DNA of 64,000 bases from Auraticoccus cholistanensis (GCF_009742705.1 NZ_WPCU01000003.1:261262-325261), one strand, 5' to 3'; positions 34,470 through 43,664 are shown, counted from the first letter of the stretch. Notes: generated from the sequence alone by a model not told the origin. A program made the numbers and translations.

Positions 34470-36065
34470 ATGGAGCCTGGGCCGAGCACGCCGCCCGCCG
34501 ACGACGTCGCCGCGGTGCGCGCCGGCTACACCGCCGCGGTGCGCGCCGGCTACACCTTCGACGGGCCGGTGGTCGAGCTCGGTGTGCTGGCGGTCGGGGA
34601 CGAGCCGTTCCCCGACGTGCGGATCGGCCTCCCGCTGGCCATGCTCAACCGCCACGGGCTGGTCTGCGGTGCGACGGGGACCGGCAAGACCGTCACCCTG
34701 CAGGTGCTGGCCGAGCAGGTCTCGGCCGCCGGCGTGCCCGTGTTCGCCCCCGACATCAAGGGCGACCTGTCCGGGCTGGCGATCCCGGCGACCGGGTCGG
34801 AGAAGCTGCTGGCGCGGACGTCCCGGCTCGGCCAGCGGTGGAGCCCGGCCGCCAGCCCGGTGGAGTTCCTGGCCCTCGGCGGCGTCGGGGTCGGGGTGCC
34901 GGTGCGGGCCACCGTCACCTCCTTCGGGCCGCTGCTGCTGGCCAAGGTGCTCGACCTCAACGAGACCCAGGAGTCCTCGCTGGTGCTGGTCTTCCACTGG
35001 GCCGACACCACCGGGCTGCCGCTGGTCGACCTCGCCGACCTCCGGGCGGTGCTGCAGCACCTGACCAGCGACGAGGGGAAGGAGCAGCTGGCGGCCCTCG
35101 GCGGGCTGTCCAGCGCCTCGGTCGGCGTGATCCTGCGCAAGATCAGCGCGCTCGCCGCGCAGGGGGCGGAGGTGTTCTTCGGGGAGCCCGAGCTGGACCT
35201 GGCCGACCTGACCCGGCGCACCGTCGACGGCGCCGGCGTCATCTCGCTGCTGGAGCTGCCCGAGCTGCAGGACCGCCCGCAGCTGTTCTCGACCTTCCTG
35301 ATGTGGTTGCTGGCCGAGCTCTTCGAGACGCTGCCCGAGGTCGGCGACCGCGACCGCCCGGAGCTGGTGTTCTTCTTCGACGAGGCGCACCTGCTGTTCA
35401 GCGACGCCTCACCCGCCTTCCTCACCTCCGTGGCCCAGACGGTGCGGCTGATCCGCTCCAAGGGGGTGGGCGTCTTCTTCGTCACCCAGTCCCCGCGCGA
35501 CCTGCCGGAGGAGGTGCTGGCCCAGCTGGGCTCGCGGGTGCAGCACCAAGTGCGTGCACACACCCCCGACGAGGCGAAGGCGCTGCGCCAGACGGTGGCC
35601 ACCTACCCGCAGTCGGCCTACGACCTGGCGCAGGTGCTGCAGTCGCTGGCCATCGGTGAGGCGGTGGTGACGGTGATGGACCCCGACGGCGCCCCGACCC
35701 CGGTGGCCCGGACGCGGGTCTTCGCGCCCCGCTCGGTGATGGGTCGCGTGCCGGCCGAGGTGCTGCAGCCCGGCATCGCCCGCTCCGAGCTGATGGCCCG
35801 CTACGGGCAGGCCGTCGACCGCGAGTCCGCCCGAGAGCTGCTGGCCGCCCGGGTCGCCCGGGAGGCGCCGGAGCCGGTGGCCGTCCCGCAGCGGCGGGCG
35901 GCCCCCGACGGCGCGGCCCCGCGCGCGCCCGGACGCCCGCGCGCGCCGCGTCCCGAGCCGTCGGTGCTCGAGCAGCTCAGCCGCAACACCCTCGTCCGCC
36001 AGATGGCCCGCACCGCGGGCCGGGAGATCCTGCGCGGGCTGTTCGGCACCCGCCGCCGCCGCTGA
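34470..36065 (+). CDS. HerA-like helicase/ATPase (DUF853 family)
   Basis: A 531-residue cytoplasmic ATPase of the HerA/YjgR family. Walker A is GATGTGKTVTLQ (about residue 70), Walker B is ELVFFFDEAHLLF (about 300), and FVTQSPRDLPEEV follows as a sensor region. The C-terminal 90 residues are Arg/Pro-rich and end RRRR, probably for nucleic-acid or partner binding. A 24-nt tandem duplication encodes AAVRAGYT twice near residue 15. ATG 34470 lies 6 nt after CACGCT (weak leaderless -10); GTG 34464 is an alternative. Its exact role is unknown; family members are linked to DNA processing. Confidence 0.88.
   Translation: MEPGPSTPPADDVAAVRAGYTAAVRAGYTFDGPVVELGVLAVGDEPFPDVRIGLPLAMLNRHGLVCGATGTGKTVTLQVLAEQVSAAGVPVFAPDIKGDLSGLAIPATGSEKLLARTSRLGQRWSPAASPVEFLALGGVGVGVPVRATVTSFGPLLLAKVLDLNETQESSLVLVFHWADTTGLPLVDLADLRAVLQHLTSDEGKEQLAALGGLSSASVGVILRKISALAAQGAEVFFGEPELDLADLTRRTVDGAGVISLLELPELQDRPQLFSTFLMWLLAELFETLPEVGDRDRPELVFFFDEAHLLFSDASPAFLTSVAQTVRLIRSKGVGVFFVTQSPRDLPEEVLAQLGSRVQHQVRAHTPDEAKALRQTVATYPQSAYDLAQVLQSLAIGEAVVTVMDPDGAPTPVARTRVFAPRSVMGRVPAEVLQPGIARSELMARYGQAVDRESARELLAARVAREAPEPVAVPQRRAAPDGAAPRAPGRPRAPRPEPSVLEQLSRNTLVRQMARTAGREILRGLFGTRRRR
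34509..34556 (+). repeat. perfect 24-nt tandem duplication in the HerA-like gene
   Basis: The unit 34509-34532 is repeated without mismatch at 34533-34556 and keeps the reading frame, doubling the peptide AAVRAGYT. The absence of divergence suggests a recent event. Confidence 0.95.
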
Positions 36066-36105
36066 CCACCGCGCGAGACGCTCGTCACACCCGCTGGCCA
36101 ACGAT

Positions 36106-36124
36106 CAAGGTTCGGCTTACCTTA
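36106..36124 (+). promoter_or_regulatory. IdeR/DtxR-type iron box over the -10 of the siderophore operon
   Basis: CAAGGTTCGGCTTACCTTA matches the DtxR/IdeR consensus TTAGGTTAGGCTAACCTAA at 14 of 19 positions, with dyad arms AAGGT and ACCTT. TACCTT (36118-36123) inside it is a -10 placed 6 nt before GTG 36130. Iron-loaded repressor bound here would block the promoter directly. Confidence 0.8.
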
Positions 36125-36129
36125 CTTAG

Positions 36130-36972
36130 GTGATCCTTTCCGGGGGTGTGGCGCTGAGCAGCGCCGGGGTGTGCATCGGCTACGGCCACGGCGACGTGGT
36201 CTCCGACGTCTCGCTGCAGCTCGAACCGGGCCGCGTGACGGCGCTGGTCGGGCCCAACGGCAGCGGCAAGTCGACCCTGCTGCGTGGGCTCGCCCGGCTG
36301 CAGCGGCTCTCGGCGGGCACGGTGCGCGTCGGCGACCACGAGGTCGACGCGCTCTCCTCGCGCGAGCTGGCCCGCCGGCTCACGGTGCTGGCCCAGAGCC
36401 GACCCACCCCGCAGGGCATCACCGTCCGCGACGCCGTCGAGCTCGGCCGCCACCCGCACCGTGGCCGCTGGCGGTCCCGCGACCCGCACGGCCCGGCCGT
36501 GGTGGAGCGGGCGATGGGCCTCACCGGTGTGGCGGCGCTGGCGGAGGAGGACGTCGACTCCCTCTCCGGCGGCCAGCTGCAGCGGGTCTGGCTGGCCAGC
36601 TGCCTGGCCCAGGACACCGCGGTGCTGATGCTCGACGAGCCCACCAACCACCTCGACCTGCGCTACCAGGTCGAGCTGCTCGACCTGCTGCGCGACCTCG
36701 CCGACGACCACGGCGTCACCATCGGGGTCGTCCTGCACGACCTGAACCACGCGGCCCGGGTGGCCGACGTCATCGCCGTGCTGGCCGAGGGCCGGGTCGT
36801 CGCCTGCGGCGCCCCCGAGGACGTGCTCACCGCCGACGTCCTCAGCGAGGTCTACGGCATCGACATCGCCGTGGCCCGCGACCCCGAGCACGGCCACCTC
36901 GAGGTGCGCCCCCGCTCCCGCGGCCGCGGTCCCGGCCGCCTCCACGGCGACCGCGCGCTCGTCGCGGTCTGA
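36130..36972 (+). CDS. iron-siderophore ABC transporter ATP-binding protein (FecE/FhuC type)
   Basis: A 280-residue ATPase: Walker A GPNGSGKSTLL, Q-loop in LTVLAQSRPTPQGITV, signature LSGGQLQRVWLA, Walker B VLMLDEPTNHLDL and H-loop VLHDLNHAAR. The HLDL and HDLNHAARVAD features are those of iron-siderophore and cobalamin importers. It is the first of four genes (ATPase, binding protein, fused permease, siderophore reductase). GTG 36130 sits 6 nt after the -10; GTG 36148 is possible. A basic, Arg/Gly-rich 25-residue tail is unusual. Confidence 0.95.
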   Translation: MILSGGVALSSAGVCIGYGHGDVVSDVSLQLEPGRVTALVGPNGSGKSTLLRGLARLQRLSAGTVRVGDHEVDALSSRELARRLTVLAQSRPTPQGITVRDAVELGRHPHRGRWRSRDPHGPAVVERAMGLTGVAALAEEDVDSLSGGQLQRVWLASCLAQDTAVLMLDEPTNHLDLRYQVELLDLLRDLADDHGVTIGVVLHDLNHAARVADVIAVLAEGRVVACGAPEDVLTADVLSEVYGIDIAVARDPEHGHLEVRPRSRGRGPGRLHGDRALVAV

Positions 36973-37048
36973 CCAGCTCTCCCCGGCCCACGGGCGGCCG
37001 GGTCCCCGACGCCGGTCGCGTGACCGGCCCCGACAGAAGGACACCACG

Positions 37049-38035
37049 ATGCGTCTGCGCACCGCGCTGGTCGCTGCCCTGGCAGCGGCCCTCAGCCTCA
37101 CCGCGTGCGGCACCACCGACGCGCCCGTCACCGACGCCGCGCCGTCGACCGGCTCGGGCGAGGCCGCGATCACCGTCACCGACGGGCGGGGGACCGAGGT
37201 CACCCTCGACGGCCCCGCCACCCGGGTGGTGACGCTGGAGTGGGCCTCCACCGAGTACGTCGCCAGCCTCGGCGTGATGCCGGTGGGCGCCTCCGACGTC
37301 GAGGGCTACAGCTCCTGGGCCAGCGCCGCACCGCTGGACGACACCGTGCAGGACGTCGGGGTGCGCACCGAGCCGAGCATCGACTCCGTGGCCCAGCTCG
37401 AGCCGGACCTGATCCTGGGCGACCTCACCTCCGTCCCGGAGGAGGCGATGGCCCAGATGGAGCGCATCGCCCCGGTGGTGCTCCTCGACGGGGCGAACAC
37501 CGAGGACCTGGTCGGGCTGGTCAAGCAGAACCAGGCGCTGGTGGGCACCCTGCTGGGCAAGGAGGCCGAGGCCGAGCAGCTGGCCGCCGACTTCGACGCC
37601 CGCATGGCCGAGCTGGCCGACCGGGTCGACGCGGCCGGGCTGACCGGCACCCCGATGGTGTTCACCTACCCCTACGCCGAGGCCAACTCGATCTCGATCC
37701 GGATGCACGGACCGGGCTCCGCGCCCTCGGTCGTCGGCGGCCTGATCGGGCTCGAGGACGCCTGGACCGAGCCCGGTGACGCCGCCTACGGGCTCTCCTC
37801 CGCCGACGTGGAGGGCCTCACCCGGCTGCCGGACGACACCCGCTTCCTGTACTGGGGCAACGAGGGCGAGGAGGACCCGGTCGAGGGCGTGCTGGCCGAC
37901 AACGCTGTCTGGCAGCAGCTGCCCTTCGTCGAGGCCGGGCACGTGCACCGGGCCGGGGTCGGCATCTGGGTCTACGGCGGCACCCCGTCGCTGGCGCAGC
38001 TGGCCGAGGACATCGCCACCCAGATCGGCGCCTGA
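37049..38035 (+). CDS. iron-siderophore-binding lipoprotein (FecB/FhuD type)
   Basis: A 328-residue periplasmic-binding-protein-like lipoprotein; the signal peptide ends at lipobox LTAC. The class III fold is seen in VTVTDGRGTEVTLDGPATRVVTL, a helix backbone spanning the lobes and DLILGDLTSVPEEAMAQMER. ATG 37049 follows AGAAGGA. It hands ferric siderophore to the fused permease gene 5 nt downstream. Conserved acidic residues that contact the permease arginines are present (EGEEDPVEG region). Confidence 0.94.
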   Translation: MRLRTALVAALAAALSLTACGTTDAPVTDAAPSTGSGEAAITVTDGRGTEVTLDGPATRVVTLEWASTEYVASLGVMPVGASDVEGYSSWASAAPLDDTVQDVGVRTEPSIDSVAQLEPDLILGDLTSVPEEAMAQMERIAPVVLLDGANTEDLVGLVKQNQALVGTLLGKEAEAEQLAADFDARMAELADRVDAAGLTGTPMVFTYPYAEANSISIRMHGPGSAPSVVGGLIGLEDAWTEPGDAAYGLSSADVEGLTRLPDDTRFLYWGNEGEEDPVEGVLADNAVWQQLPFVEAGHVHRAGVGIWVYGGTPSLAQLAEDIATQIGA

Positions 38036-38040
38036 GGCCG

Positions 38041-40149
38041 ATGACCACCACCAGCCCCGCCCCCGCGGCGGCACCCGCGGAGGAGACCCCCGGCGCGGTG
38101 CGGCGACGCCGCGGGTCGGTGGCGATGACCGCGCTGGTCGTCGGGCTGGTGGGCTGGCTGGTGGTGGTCGCGGTCGTGCACGTCACCCAGGGCAGCGCCG
38201 ACGTGGGCGCGGCGGACCTGCTGGCGCTGGTCACCGGGCGTGGCACCGACGAGACCACCGCCGTGGTCGTCGCCTCCCGGCTGCCGCGGCTGGTGGCCGG
38301 GCTCGCGGTGGGCCTCGCCCTGGGGGTGGCCGGGGCGGTCCTGCAGTCGGTCGCCCGCAACCCGCTGGCCTCGCCGGACACGCTGGCGGTCAATGCCGGG
38401 GCCTACCTCGCCCTCACCGTGGTGGCCGCGGCCGGCGTCACGCTGCCGCTGCTGTCCAGCGCGGCGGTCGCCTTCCTCGGCGGGCTGCTGACCGCGGCGC
38501 TGGTGCTCGGGCTCGCCTCGGGGGCGGGCTCGTCGGCGATCCGGCTGGTGCTCGCCGGCTCGGTGGTCACCCTGGGCTTCCACGCCATCGCCTCGGTGCT
38601 GCTGCTGCTCTTCCCCTGGCAGACCCAGGGGCTGTTCGCCTGGGGTGCCGGCTCGCTCGGGCAGGCCGGGCTGGACGGGGTGCTGCGGCTGCTGCCCGCC
38701 CTGGTGCTGGCGCTCGCGCTCGCGCTGCTGCTCGGTCGCTGGCTCGACCTGCTGCAGCTCGGCGACGACGCGGCCAGCGCGCTGGGGCTGAACGTCCGGC
38801 TGGCGCAGACCGTGATGGTGGTGCTGGCGGTGCTGCTGTCGGCCGTGGCCGTGACGGCCGCCGGCCCGATCGGCTTCGTCGGCCTCGCCGCGCCGGTGCT
38901 GGTGCGGCTGCTGGTCCGCTGGGTGCGACCGCTGCGCCGGCACCGCGTGCTGCTGGCCGTGAGCGGCCTGGCCGGGGTGGCGCTGGTGCTCACCGCCGAC
39001 GTCCTGCTGCGGGCCCTGTTCGGGTCGCTGGAGGGAGTCAGCGTGCCCACCGGCGTGGTCACCTCGGTCATCGGGGCGGTGTTCATGGTCGCGCTGGCGC
39101 AGACGGTGCGGACCGGCATCGACGCCGACAGCCTGGTCACCATGCGGGCCGGCACCCGGCTCGGGCTGCGGCACCCGCGGCTGCTCCTCGGCGGCTGCGC
39201 CGTGCTGCTGCTGGCCGCCGTGCTGGGCTCGGCGCTGCTCGGCGACGCCCTGCTGCTCGCCGGCGACGTCCTCAACTGGCTCCGCGGCATCTCCTCGGTC
39301 CGGGTCGACATCATCCTCGACTCCCGGATGCCCCGGGTGGTGGCCGCGGTGCTGGCCGGGGCCTGCCTGGCGCTGGCGGGCTCGGTGGTGCAGGGCGTCA
39401 CCCGCAACCCGCTGGCCGACCCCGGCATCCTGGGCGTCTCCGGCGGCGCCGGCGCGGCCGCCGTGCTGATGCTGGTGGTGCTGCCCAACCCCGGCTTCTG
39501 GTCGCTGCTGGTCGGCGCGCTGCTCGGCGCCCTGCTGGCCGGGGCGCTGGTGTTCGGGTTCTCCGCCCGCGACGGCGTCGACCAGGCCCGGATGGTGCTC
39601 GTCGGCATCGGGGTGAGCGCCGGCACGTCGGCGCTGATCACCCTGATGCTGGTGCGCACCGACCCGTGGAACCAGAGCAAGGCGCTGACCTGGCTCGGCG
39701 GGTCCACCTACGGGGTCGGCTTCTGGCAGTCGGTGCCCATGCTGGTGGCCCTCGTGCTGGCCGCCGTGGCGCTGGCCGGCAGCCGTCGCGACCTCGACCT
39801 GCTGCAGCTGGACGAGACCACCCCGCGGGTGCTGGGGGTGGCCACCGGGCGCGCCCGGCTGCTGGTGCTGCTGGCCGCCGTGGTGCTGACCGCGGCCGCC
39901 ACCGCCTCCATCGGCGTGATCGCCTTCGTGGGGCTGGTCGCCCCGCACGCCGCCCGGCTGCTGATCGGGCGCCGGCACGGACGGCTGCTGCCGCTGTCGG
40001 CCCTGCTCGGCGGGCTGCTCGTGCTCGTCTCCGACACGGCCGGGCGGACCGTGATCGCCCCCGACCAGCTGCCTGCCGGGCTCACCGCCTCGCTGGTCGG
40101 CTGCCCCTACTTCCTGTGGTTGCTCTGGAGAATGAGAGTGAAGACATGA
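38041..40149 (+). CDS. fused FecCD-type iron-siderophore permease (FhuB-like)
   Basis: A 702-residue permease made of two FecCD domains in one chain (about residues 20-350 and 360-700), each with about ten helices and the signature GxxLQxxxRNPLAxPxxLGV: VLQSVARNPLASPDTLAVNA in the first half and VVQGVTRNPLADPGILGVSG in the second. Each half also has its APxxxR-type ATPase-contact motif (GFVGLAAPVLVRLLV; GFVGLVAPHAARLLI). Most systems use two separate genes; FhuB is the known single-chain form. It overlaps the reductase gene by 4 nt. Confidence 0.95.
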   Translation: MTTTSPAPAAAPAEETPGAVRRRRGSVAMTALVVGLVGWLVVVAVVHVTQGSADVGAADLLALVTGRGTDETTAVVVASRLPRLVAGLAVGLALGVAGAVLQSVARNPLASPDTLAVNAGAYLALTVVAAAGVTLPLLSSAAVAFLGGLLTAALVLGLASGAGSSAIRLVLAGSVVTLGFHAIASVLLLLFPWQTQGLFAWGAGSLGQAGLDGVLRLLPALVLALALALLLGRWLDLLQLGDDAASALGLNVRLAQTVMVVLAVLLSAVAVTAAGPIGFVGLAAPVLVRLLVRWVRPLRRHRVLLAVSGLAGVALVLTADVLLRALFGSLEGVSVPTGVVTSVIGAVFMVALAQTVRTGIDADSLVTMRAGTRLGLRHPRLLLGGCAVLLLAAVLGSALLGDALLLAGDVLNWLRGISSVRVDIILDSRMPRVVAAVLAGACLALAGSVVQGVTRNPLADPGILGVSGGAGAAAVLMLVVLPNPGFWSLLVGALLGALLAGALVFGFSARDGVDQARMVLVGIGVSAGTSALITLMLVRTDPWNQSKALTWLGGSTYGVGFWQSVPMLVALVLAAVALAGSRRDLDLLQLDETTPRVLGVATGRARLLVLLAAVVLTAAATASIGVIAFVGLVAPHAARLLIGRRHGRLLPLSALLGGLLVLVSDTAGRTVIAPDQLPAGLTASLVGCPYFLWLLWRMRVKT

Positions 40150-41042
40150 CCGTGACCGAACGTCCGCGTCGCACCGCCACCTACCGGCTGTTCGCCGTCA
40201 GGCTGGCCGCCCGGCAGCAGCTCAGCCCGTCCTTCGTCCGGCTCACCTTCACCGGCGAGGACCTCGACGAGTTCGGCGGCACCTGCCTGGACCAGCGCAT
40301 CAAGCTGCTGCTGGCCGACGAGGACCAGCTCGCCGCCGCCCGCTCCGCCGGGGAGGACTGGTACGGCTGGTGGCTGGCCGAGCCGGAGCAGCGGCGTCCG
40401 GCGATGCGCACCTACACCGCCCGGGCGGTCCGGCCGGGGCTGCGGGAGGTGGACGTCGACTTCGCCTGCCACGGCACCGAGGGCCCGGCCAGCGCCTTCG
40501 CCCAGCAGGCCCCGCTGGGCAGCCCGCTGCTGCTCGTGGGTCCGGACGCCGGCGTCCCCGGCTCGGAGAGCGCCGGGCTGGGCTGGCACCCCGGGGAGGC
40601 CTCGGAGGTGGTGCTGGTCGGCGACGAGACGGCCGTGCCCGCCATCTGCGGGATCGTCGAGCAGCTGCCCGCCGACGTCGTCGGCCGCGTGCTGGTGGAG
40701 GTGCCGAGCATCGCCGACGCCCTCCCGCTGTCCGCGCCGCCCGGGGTGCAGGTGACCTGGCTGGCGCGGGGCGGACGCCCCCACGGCGAGGCCCTCGAGC
40801 AGGCCGTCCGGGAGTGGACGTCCGAGCTCGGCACCGCCGTCGTGGACGGGCCCGGCAGCGTCCCCGACGAGGTCGAGGACGTGCTGTGGGACGAGGTGGA
40901 GGCGGCGGGGCAGCGCTACGTCTGGGTGGCGGGGGAGTCCGGCGCGGTGGCCCGGATCCGGCGCCACCTGGTCCGCGGGTGCGGCCTCGACCGCCGCAGC
41001 TGCGCGTTCATGGGCTACTGGCGGGCCGGGGTCGCCGGCTAG
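40146..41042 (+). CDS. siderophore-interacting protein (ferric-siderophore reductase)
   Basis: A 298-residue flavoprotein of the SIP family that reduces ferric siderophores in the cytoplasm to release iron. The FAD domain (about 15-135) holds RTYTARAVR, the flavin-binding R-x-Y-T motif, and HGTEGPASAFAQQA; the NAD(P)H domain (about 150-290) has VGDETAVPAICGIVE and a C-terminal GYWRAG. ATG 40146 overlaps the permease stop, so it is co-expressed with uptake under the iron box. Its end overlaps the convergent glycosyltransferase by 4 nt. Confidence 0.94.
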   Translation: MTVTERPRRTATYRLFAVRLAARQQLSPSFVRLTFTGEDLDEFGGTCLDQRIKLLLADEDQLAAARSAGEDWYGWWLAEPEQRRPAMRTYTARAVRPGLREVDVDFACHGTEGPASAFAQQAPLGSPLLLVGPDAGVPGSESAGLGWHPGEASEVVLVGDETAVPAICGIVEQLPADVVGRVLVEVPSIADALPLSAPPGVQVTWLARGGRPHGEALEQAVREWTSELGTAVVDGPGSVPDEVEDVLWDEVEAAGQRYVWVAGESGAVARIRRHLVRGCGLDRRSCAFMGYWRAGVAG

Positions 41043-41968
41043 ACCCGCTGCGCCGCCTCGGCGCGCTGCGGCCGGCGCAGGGTGGCGTAGTGGGCCTCGT
41101 CCAGCACCCGCAGGTCGGCGTCCAGCTGCGCCGGCATCACCGAGCGGTCGCGCAGCACCGCCGGCATCCCGAGCAGCGCCCACAGCACCCCACGCCAGCG
41201 GCCGGGGCGGCGTCGCGGGTCGCGCAGCACGAACCAGGTCCAGCGCAGGGCGCTGCCGAGGGGGCGGTGCAGCCACGCGTTCCACAGCGTGTTGCGCATC
41301 CCGTAGGGGCGGACGGCGTCGACGTTCGCCCGGCTCGGGCGGTGCTGCACCACGACCTCGGGCACGTAGCGCATCTGCCAGCCGGCGCGAAGCAGCGGCA
41401 GCGCCAGCGTCTCCTCCTCCCCGCCGATGAAGAACCGCTCGGCGTAGCCGCCGACCTGCAGGTAGGCCGACCGGCGCACCACCACGGCGCCGGCCATGAA
41501 CCCCATCAGCACCGTGCCGGGGAGGTCGTGGCGGTCCGGCAGCGGGCTGTCGGCCATCACCGCCGAGATGGGGTCCAGCCGCTGCTCCGGACCGACCAGG
41601 ATCCGGGCGTTGACGACCGCCAGCACCGGGTGGCGGTCCATCAGGTCCGCGGCCAGCACCAGCCCCTCGCGCTCGTACCAGCCGTCGTCGTCGCAGCAGG
41701 CCACGTAGGGGGTGCGGGCCAGCTCCACCCCCACGTTGCGCGCGGCGGCGCCGATGTTGCGGGGGAGCCGGTGCACCTCCACGCCGCGGCGGCGGAGGAC
41801 GTCGACGGTGCCGTCGCCGGAGGCGTTGTCCACGGCGACCAGCGGCACCCCGAGCGCGAGCAGGTGGTCGAGCACCTCGTCGAGGCGGTGGGCGCAGTTG
41901 TAGGTCAGCAGCACCACGGTGACGCGCTGCGCCAGCGGCACCGGGGCCTGCGGGGTCTCAGTGGTCAT
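41039..41968 (-). CDS. family 2 glycosyltransferase
   Basis: A 309-residue GT-A enzyme: VVLLTYNCAHRLDEVLDHLL at the N-terminus, VDNASGDGT as the nucleotide-sugar strand, and ACCDDDGWYEREGL with the DxD-type metal site. The remainder includes MGFMAGAVVVRRSAYLQVGG and FFIGGEEETLAL, the acceptor/EED region typical of rhamnosyl or other wall-sugar transferases. No membrane helix is seen. It overlaps the fucosidase gene by 11 nt and is probably translated with it. Confidence 0.9.
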   Translation of the reverse strand: MTTETPQAPVPLAQRVTVVLLTYNCAHRLDEVLDHLLALGVPLVAVDNASGDGTVDVLRRRGVEVHRLPRNIGAAARNVGVELARTPYVACCDDDGWYEREGLVLAADLMDRHPVLAVVNARILVGPEQRLDPISAVMADSPLPDRHDLPGTVLMGFMAGAVVVRRSAYLQVGGYAERFFIGGEEETLALPLLRAGWQMRYVPEVVVQHRPSRANVDAVRPYGMRNTLWNAWLHRPLGSALRWTWFVLRDPRRRPGRWRGVLWALLGMPAVLRDRSVMPAQLDADLRVLDEAHYATLRRPQRAEAAQRV

Positions 41969-43238
41969 CGGGACGCTCCGTCGGGGCGGTGTAGCCCTCG
42001 GGGATCTGCGGGCGCCGGGTGACGCCGGTGTCGTGCAGCGCCACGCCGGCCAGCACCGCCCCGGGGCCGTCGAGCTCGACCACCAGCTCCTCGAGCCGGC
42101 TGCGGGGGACGGGGACGAGGCGGCGGTGGCCGATGCTGGCCCCGGCGGCCAGCTCGCTCCCGCCGGCGAGGACGCGGAAGCCGGTCACCCGCTGCCCGCG
42201 GGTCAGGTCCTCGCGCAGCTCGACCACGTCGACCGCGGTGGGGGCCGGGGCCTCGGCCCGCCAGCGGCCGTCGACGCGGGTGGGGGTGAGGGTCACCGGA
42301 CGGCCGTAGCGACGCCCCACCTCGGCGCCGTACTCCGCGACGCGGGCGGCGTCGGCCGGGTCGACGGTGCCGGAGGTGGTGGGCGGCACGTTGAGCAGCA
42401 GGTTGGCGCCCAGCCCCACCGACCGCTCGTGGATGGCCAGCAGGTGCTCCAGCGTCTTGGGCTCGTCGTCGGGGTGCCAGAACCACCCCCGGCGCAGCGA
42501 GACGTCGCACTCCGGGGGCAGGTAGAGGGCGTCGCCCAGCTCGGCGCGGACGTCGGTGTACTGGCTGAGCTTCGTGCCGGCCACCGCGTAGGAGTTGGGG
42601 TCGGCGGCCAGCCCGTCCTCGTTGCCGACCCAGCGGATGGTGGGACGGCCCATGTTGAACACCATGGCCTGCGGCTGGTGCTCGTCGGCGACGGCCATGA
42701 TGGCGTCCCAGTCGTAGCGGTAGCCCTCGGAGCCGGCACCGTCGAACCAGAGCTCGACGAGGTCGCCGTAGCGGGTGCAGAGCTCGGTGAGCTGGCGGGT
42801 GTAGAAGGCGCTGTAGGCGACCGGGTCGGGGTAGCAGGCCGCGTTGCGGTCCCAGGGGGAGAGGTAGAGACCCAGCCCGATCCCCGCCTCGCGGCAGGCG
42901 GCGGCGACCTCCTCGACCACGTCGCCGCGTCCGCCGCGCCAGGGGCTGGAGCGGACGGAGTAGTCGGTGGTGTCGGTGGGCCACAGGCAGAAGCCGTCGT
43001 GGTGCTTGGCCGTCAGCACCAGGTAGCGGGCCCCCATCGCGACGGCGGTGCTGACCCAGTCGCGCGCGTCCAGGCCGGCAGGGTCGAAGCTGGCGGCGGG
43101 CAGGGTGCCGTCGCTCCACTCCAGACCCGCGAAGGTGTTGAGCCCGTAGTGGACGAACATCCCGGTCTCCAGCGCCTGCCACGCCAGCTGCTCGGCGGTG
43201 GGCACGGGGACGTGGGGAGGAGCCAGCGGGTCGGTCAT
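41958..43238 (-). CDS. GH29-family alpha-L-fucosidase
   Basis: A 426-residue GH29 enzyme releasing alpha-linked fucose. Typical segments are FVHYGLNTFAGLEW, LVLTAKHHDGFCLWPT, DVVEEVAAACREAGIGLGLY and VELWFDGAGSEG, in which the Asp of WFDG is the family nucleophile. The catalytic barrel fills residues 15-310 and a short C-terminal beta domain follows. No signal peptide, so it acts inside the cell, perhaps on imported oligosaccharides. ATG 43238 has no ribosome-binding site; CAGCAT ends 6 nt upstream (weak leaderless pattern). Confidence 0.92.
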   Translation of the reverse strand: MTDPLAPPHVPVPTAEQLAWQALETGMFVHYGLNTFAGLEWSDGTLPAASFDPAGLDARDWVSTAVAMGARYLVLTAKHHDGFCLWPTDTTDYSVRSSPWRGGRGDVVEEVAAACREAGIGLGLYLSPWDRNAACYPDPVAYSAFYTRQLTELCTRYGDLVELWFDGAGSEGYRYDWDAIMAVADEHQPQAMVFNMGRPTIRWVGNEDGLAADPNSYAVAGTKLSQYTDVRAELGDALYLPPECDVSLRRGWFWHPDDEPKTLEHLLAIHERSVGLGANLLLNVPPTTSGTVDPADAARVAEYGAEVGRRYGRPVTLTPTRVDGRWRAEAPAPTAVDVVELREDLTRGQRVTGFRVLAGGSELAAGASIGHRRLVPVPRSRLEELVVELDGPGAVLAGVALHDTGVTRRPQIPEGYTAPTERPDDH

Positions 43239-43300
43239 GGCTCGATGCTGTCAGTCCGGCGGGCGGGCCCGCACCTCGGCGCCGGAGGGTGGGACGAGCA

Positions 43301-43342
43301 GCGGGCACGGTCGCCGACCGGGGAGGTCGGGACCGTGCCCGC
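43301..43342 (-). terminator. strong terminator of the small-ORF unit
   Basis: GCGGGCACGGTC (43301-43312) pairs perfectly with GACCGTGCCCGC (43331-43342), and CGACC (43315-43319) with GGTCG (43325-43329). It lies between the 68-residue ORF and the fucosidase gene, separating their transcripts. Confidence 0.8.
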
Positions 43343-43368
43343 GGGGTGTGGTCCTGGCGGCGCGCCGC

Positions 43369-43575
43369 TCAGGCACTGCGTGCGGTCAGCTCGAGACCGC
43401 GGGGAGCGATCCAGCGGGCCAGCTGCAGGCGGGCGCCGTGGAGGCGGTGGCCGCGGCCGGCACGCAGGTGCTCGGTGAGGGCGTACCGCTCGGCGGCGCG
43501 CCGGCTCCGCTCCAGGTCGGAGGGAGAGGTGAGGTCGACGGGCAGGTGGACAGAGGTGTGCAGCTGTGCGTACAC
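43369..43575 (-). CDS. 68-residue basic small protein, unknown
   Basis: A 68-residue protein starting at GTG 43575 (MYAQLHTSVHLPVD), with GAAGGA about 8 nt upstream. The C-terminal two thirds are Arg/His/Leu-rich and likely helical (ERSRRAAERYALTEHLRAG, RLQLARWIAPRG). No membrane helix or known family. It is the second ORF of a short unit with its own promoter and terminator, so it is probably expressed. Confidence 0.55.
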   Translation of the reverse strand: MYAQLHTSVHLPVDLTSPSDLERSRRAAERYALTEHLRAGRGHRLHGARLQLARWIAPRGLELTARSA

Positions 43576-43664
43576 GGCAGTTCCTTCACAAGGAGTGGGA
43601 GGTCGAGAGGGCCCGTGGGCAGGCCCGGACGAGGTCTCCGGGCGGAGACCGGGATCGGGCGGGG

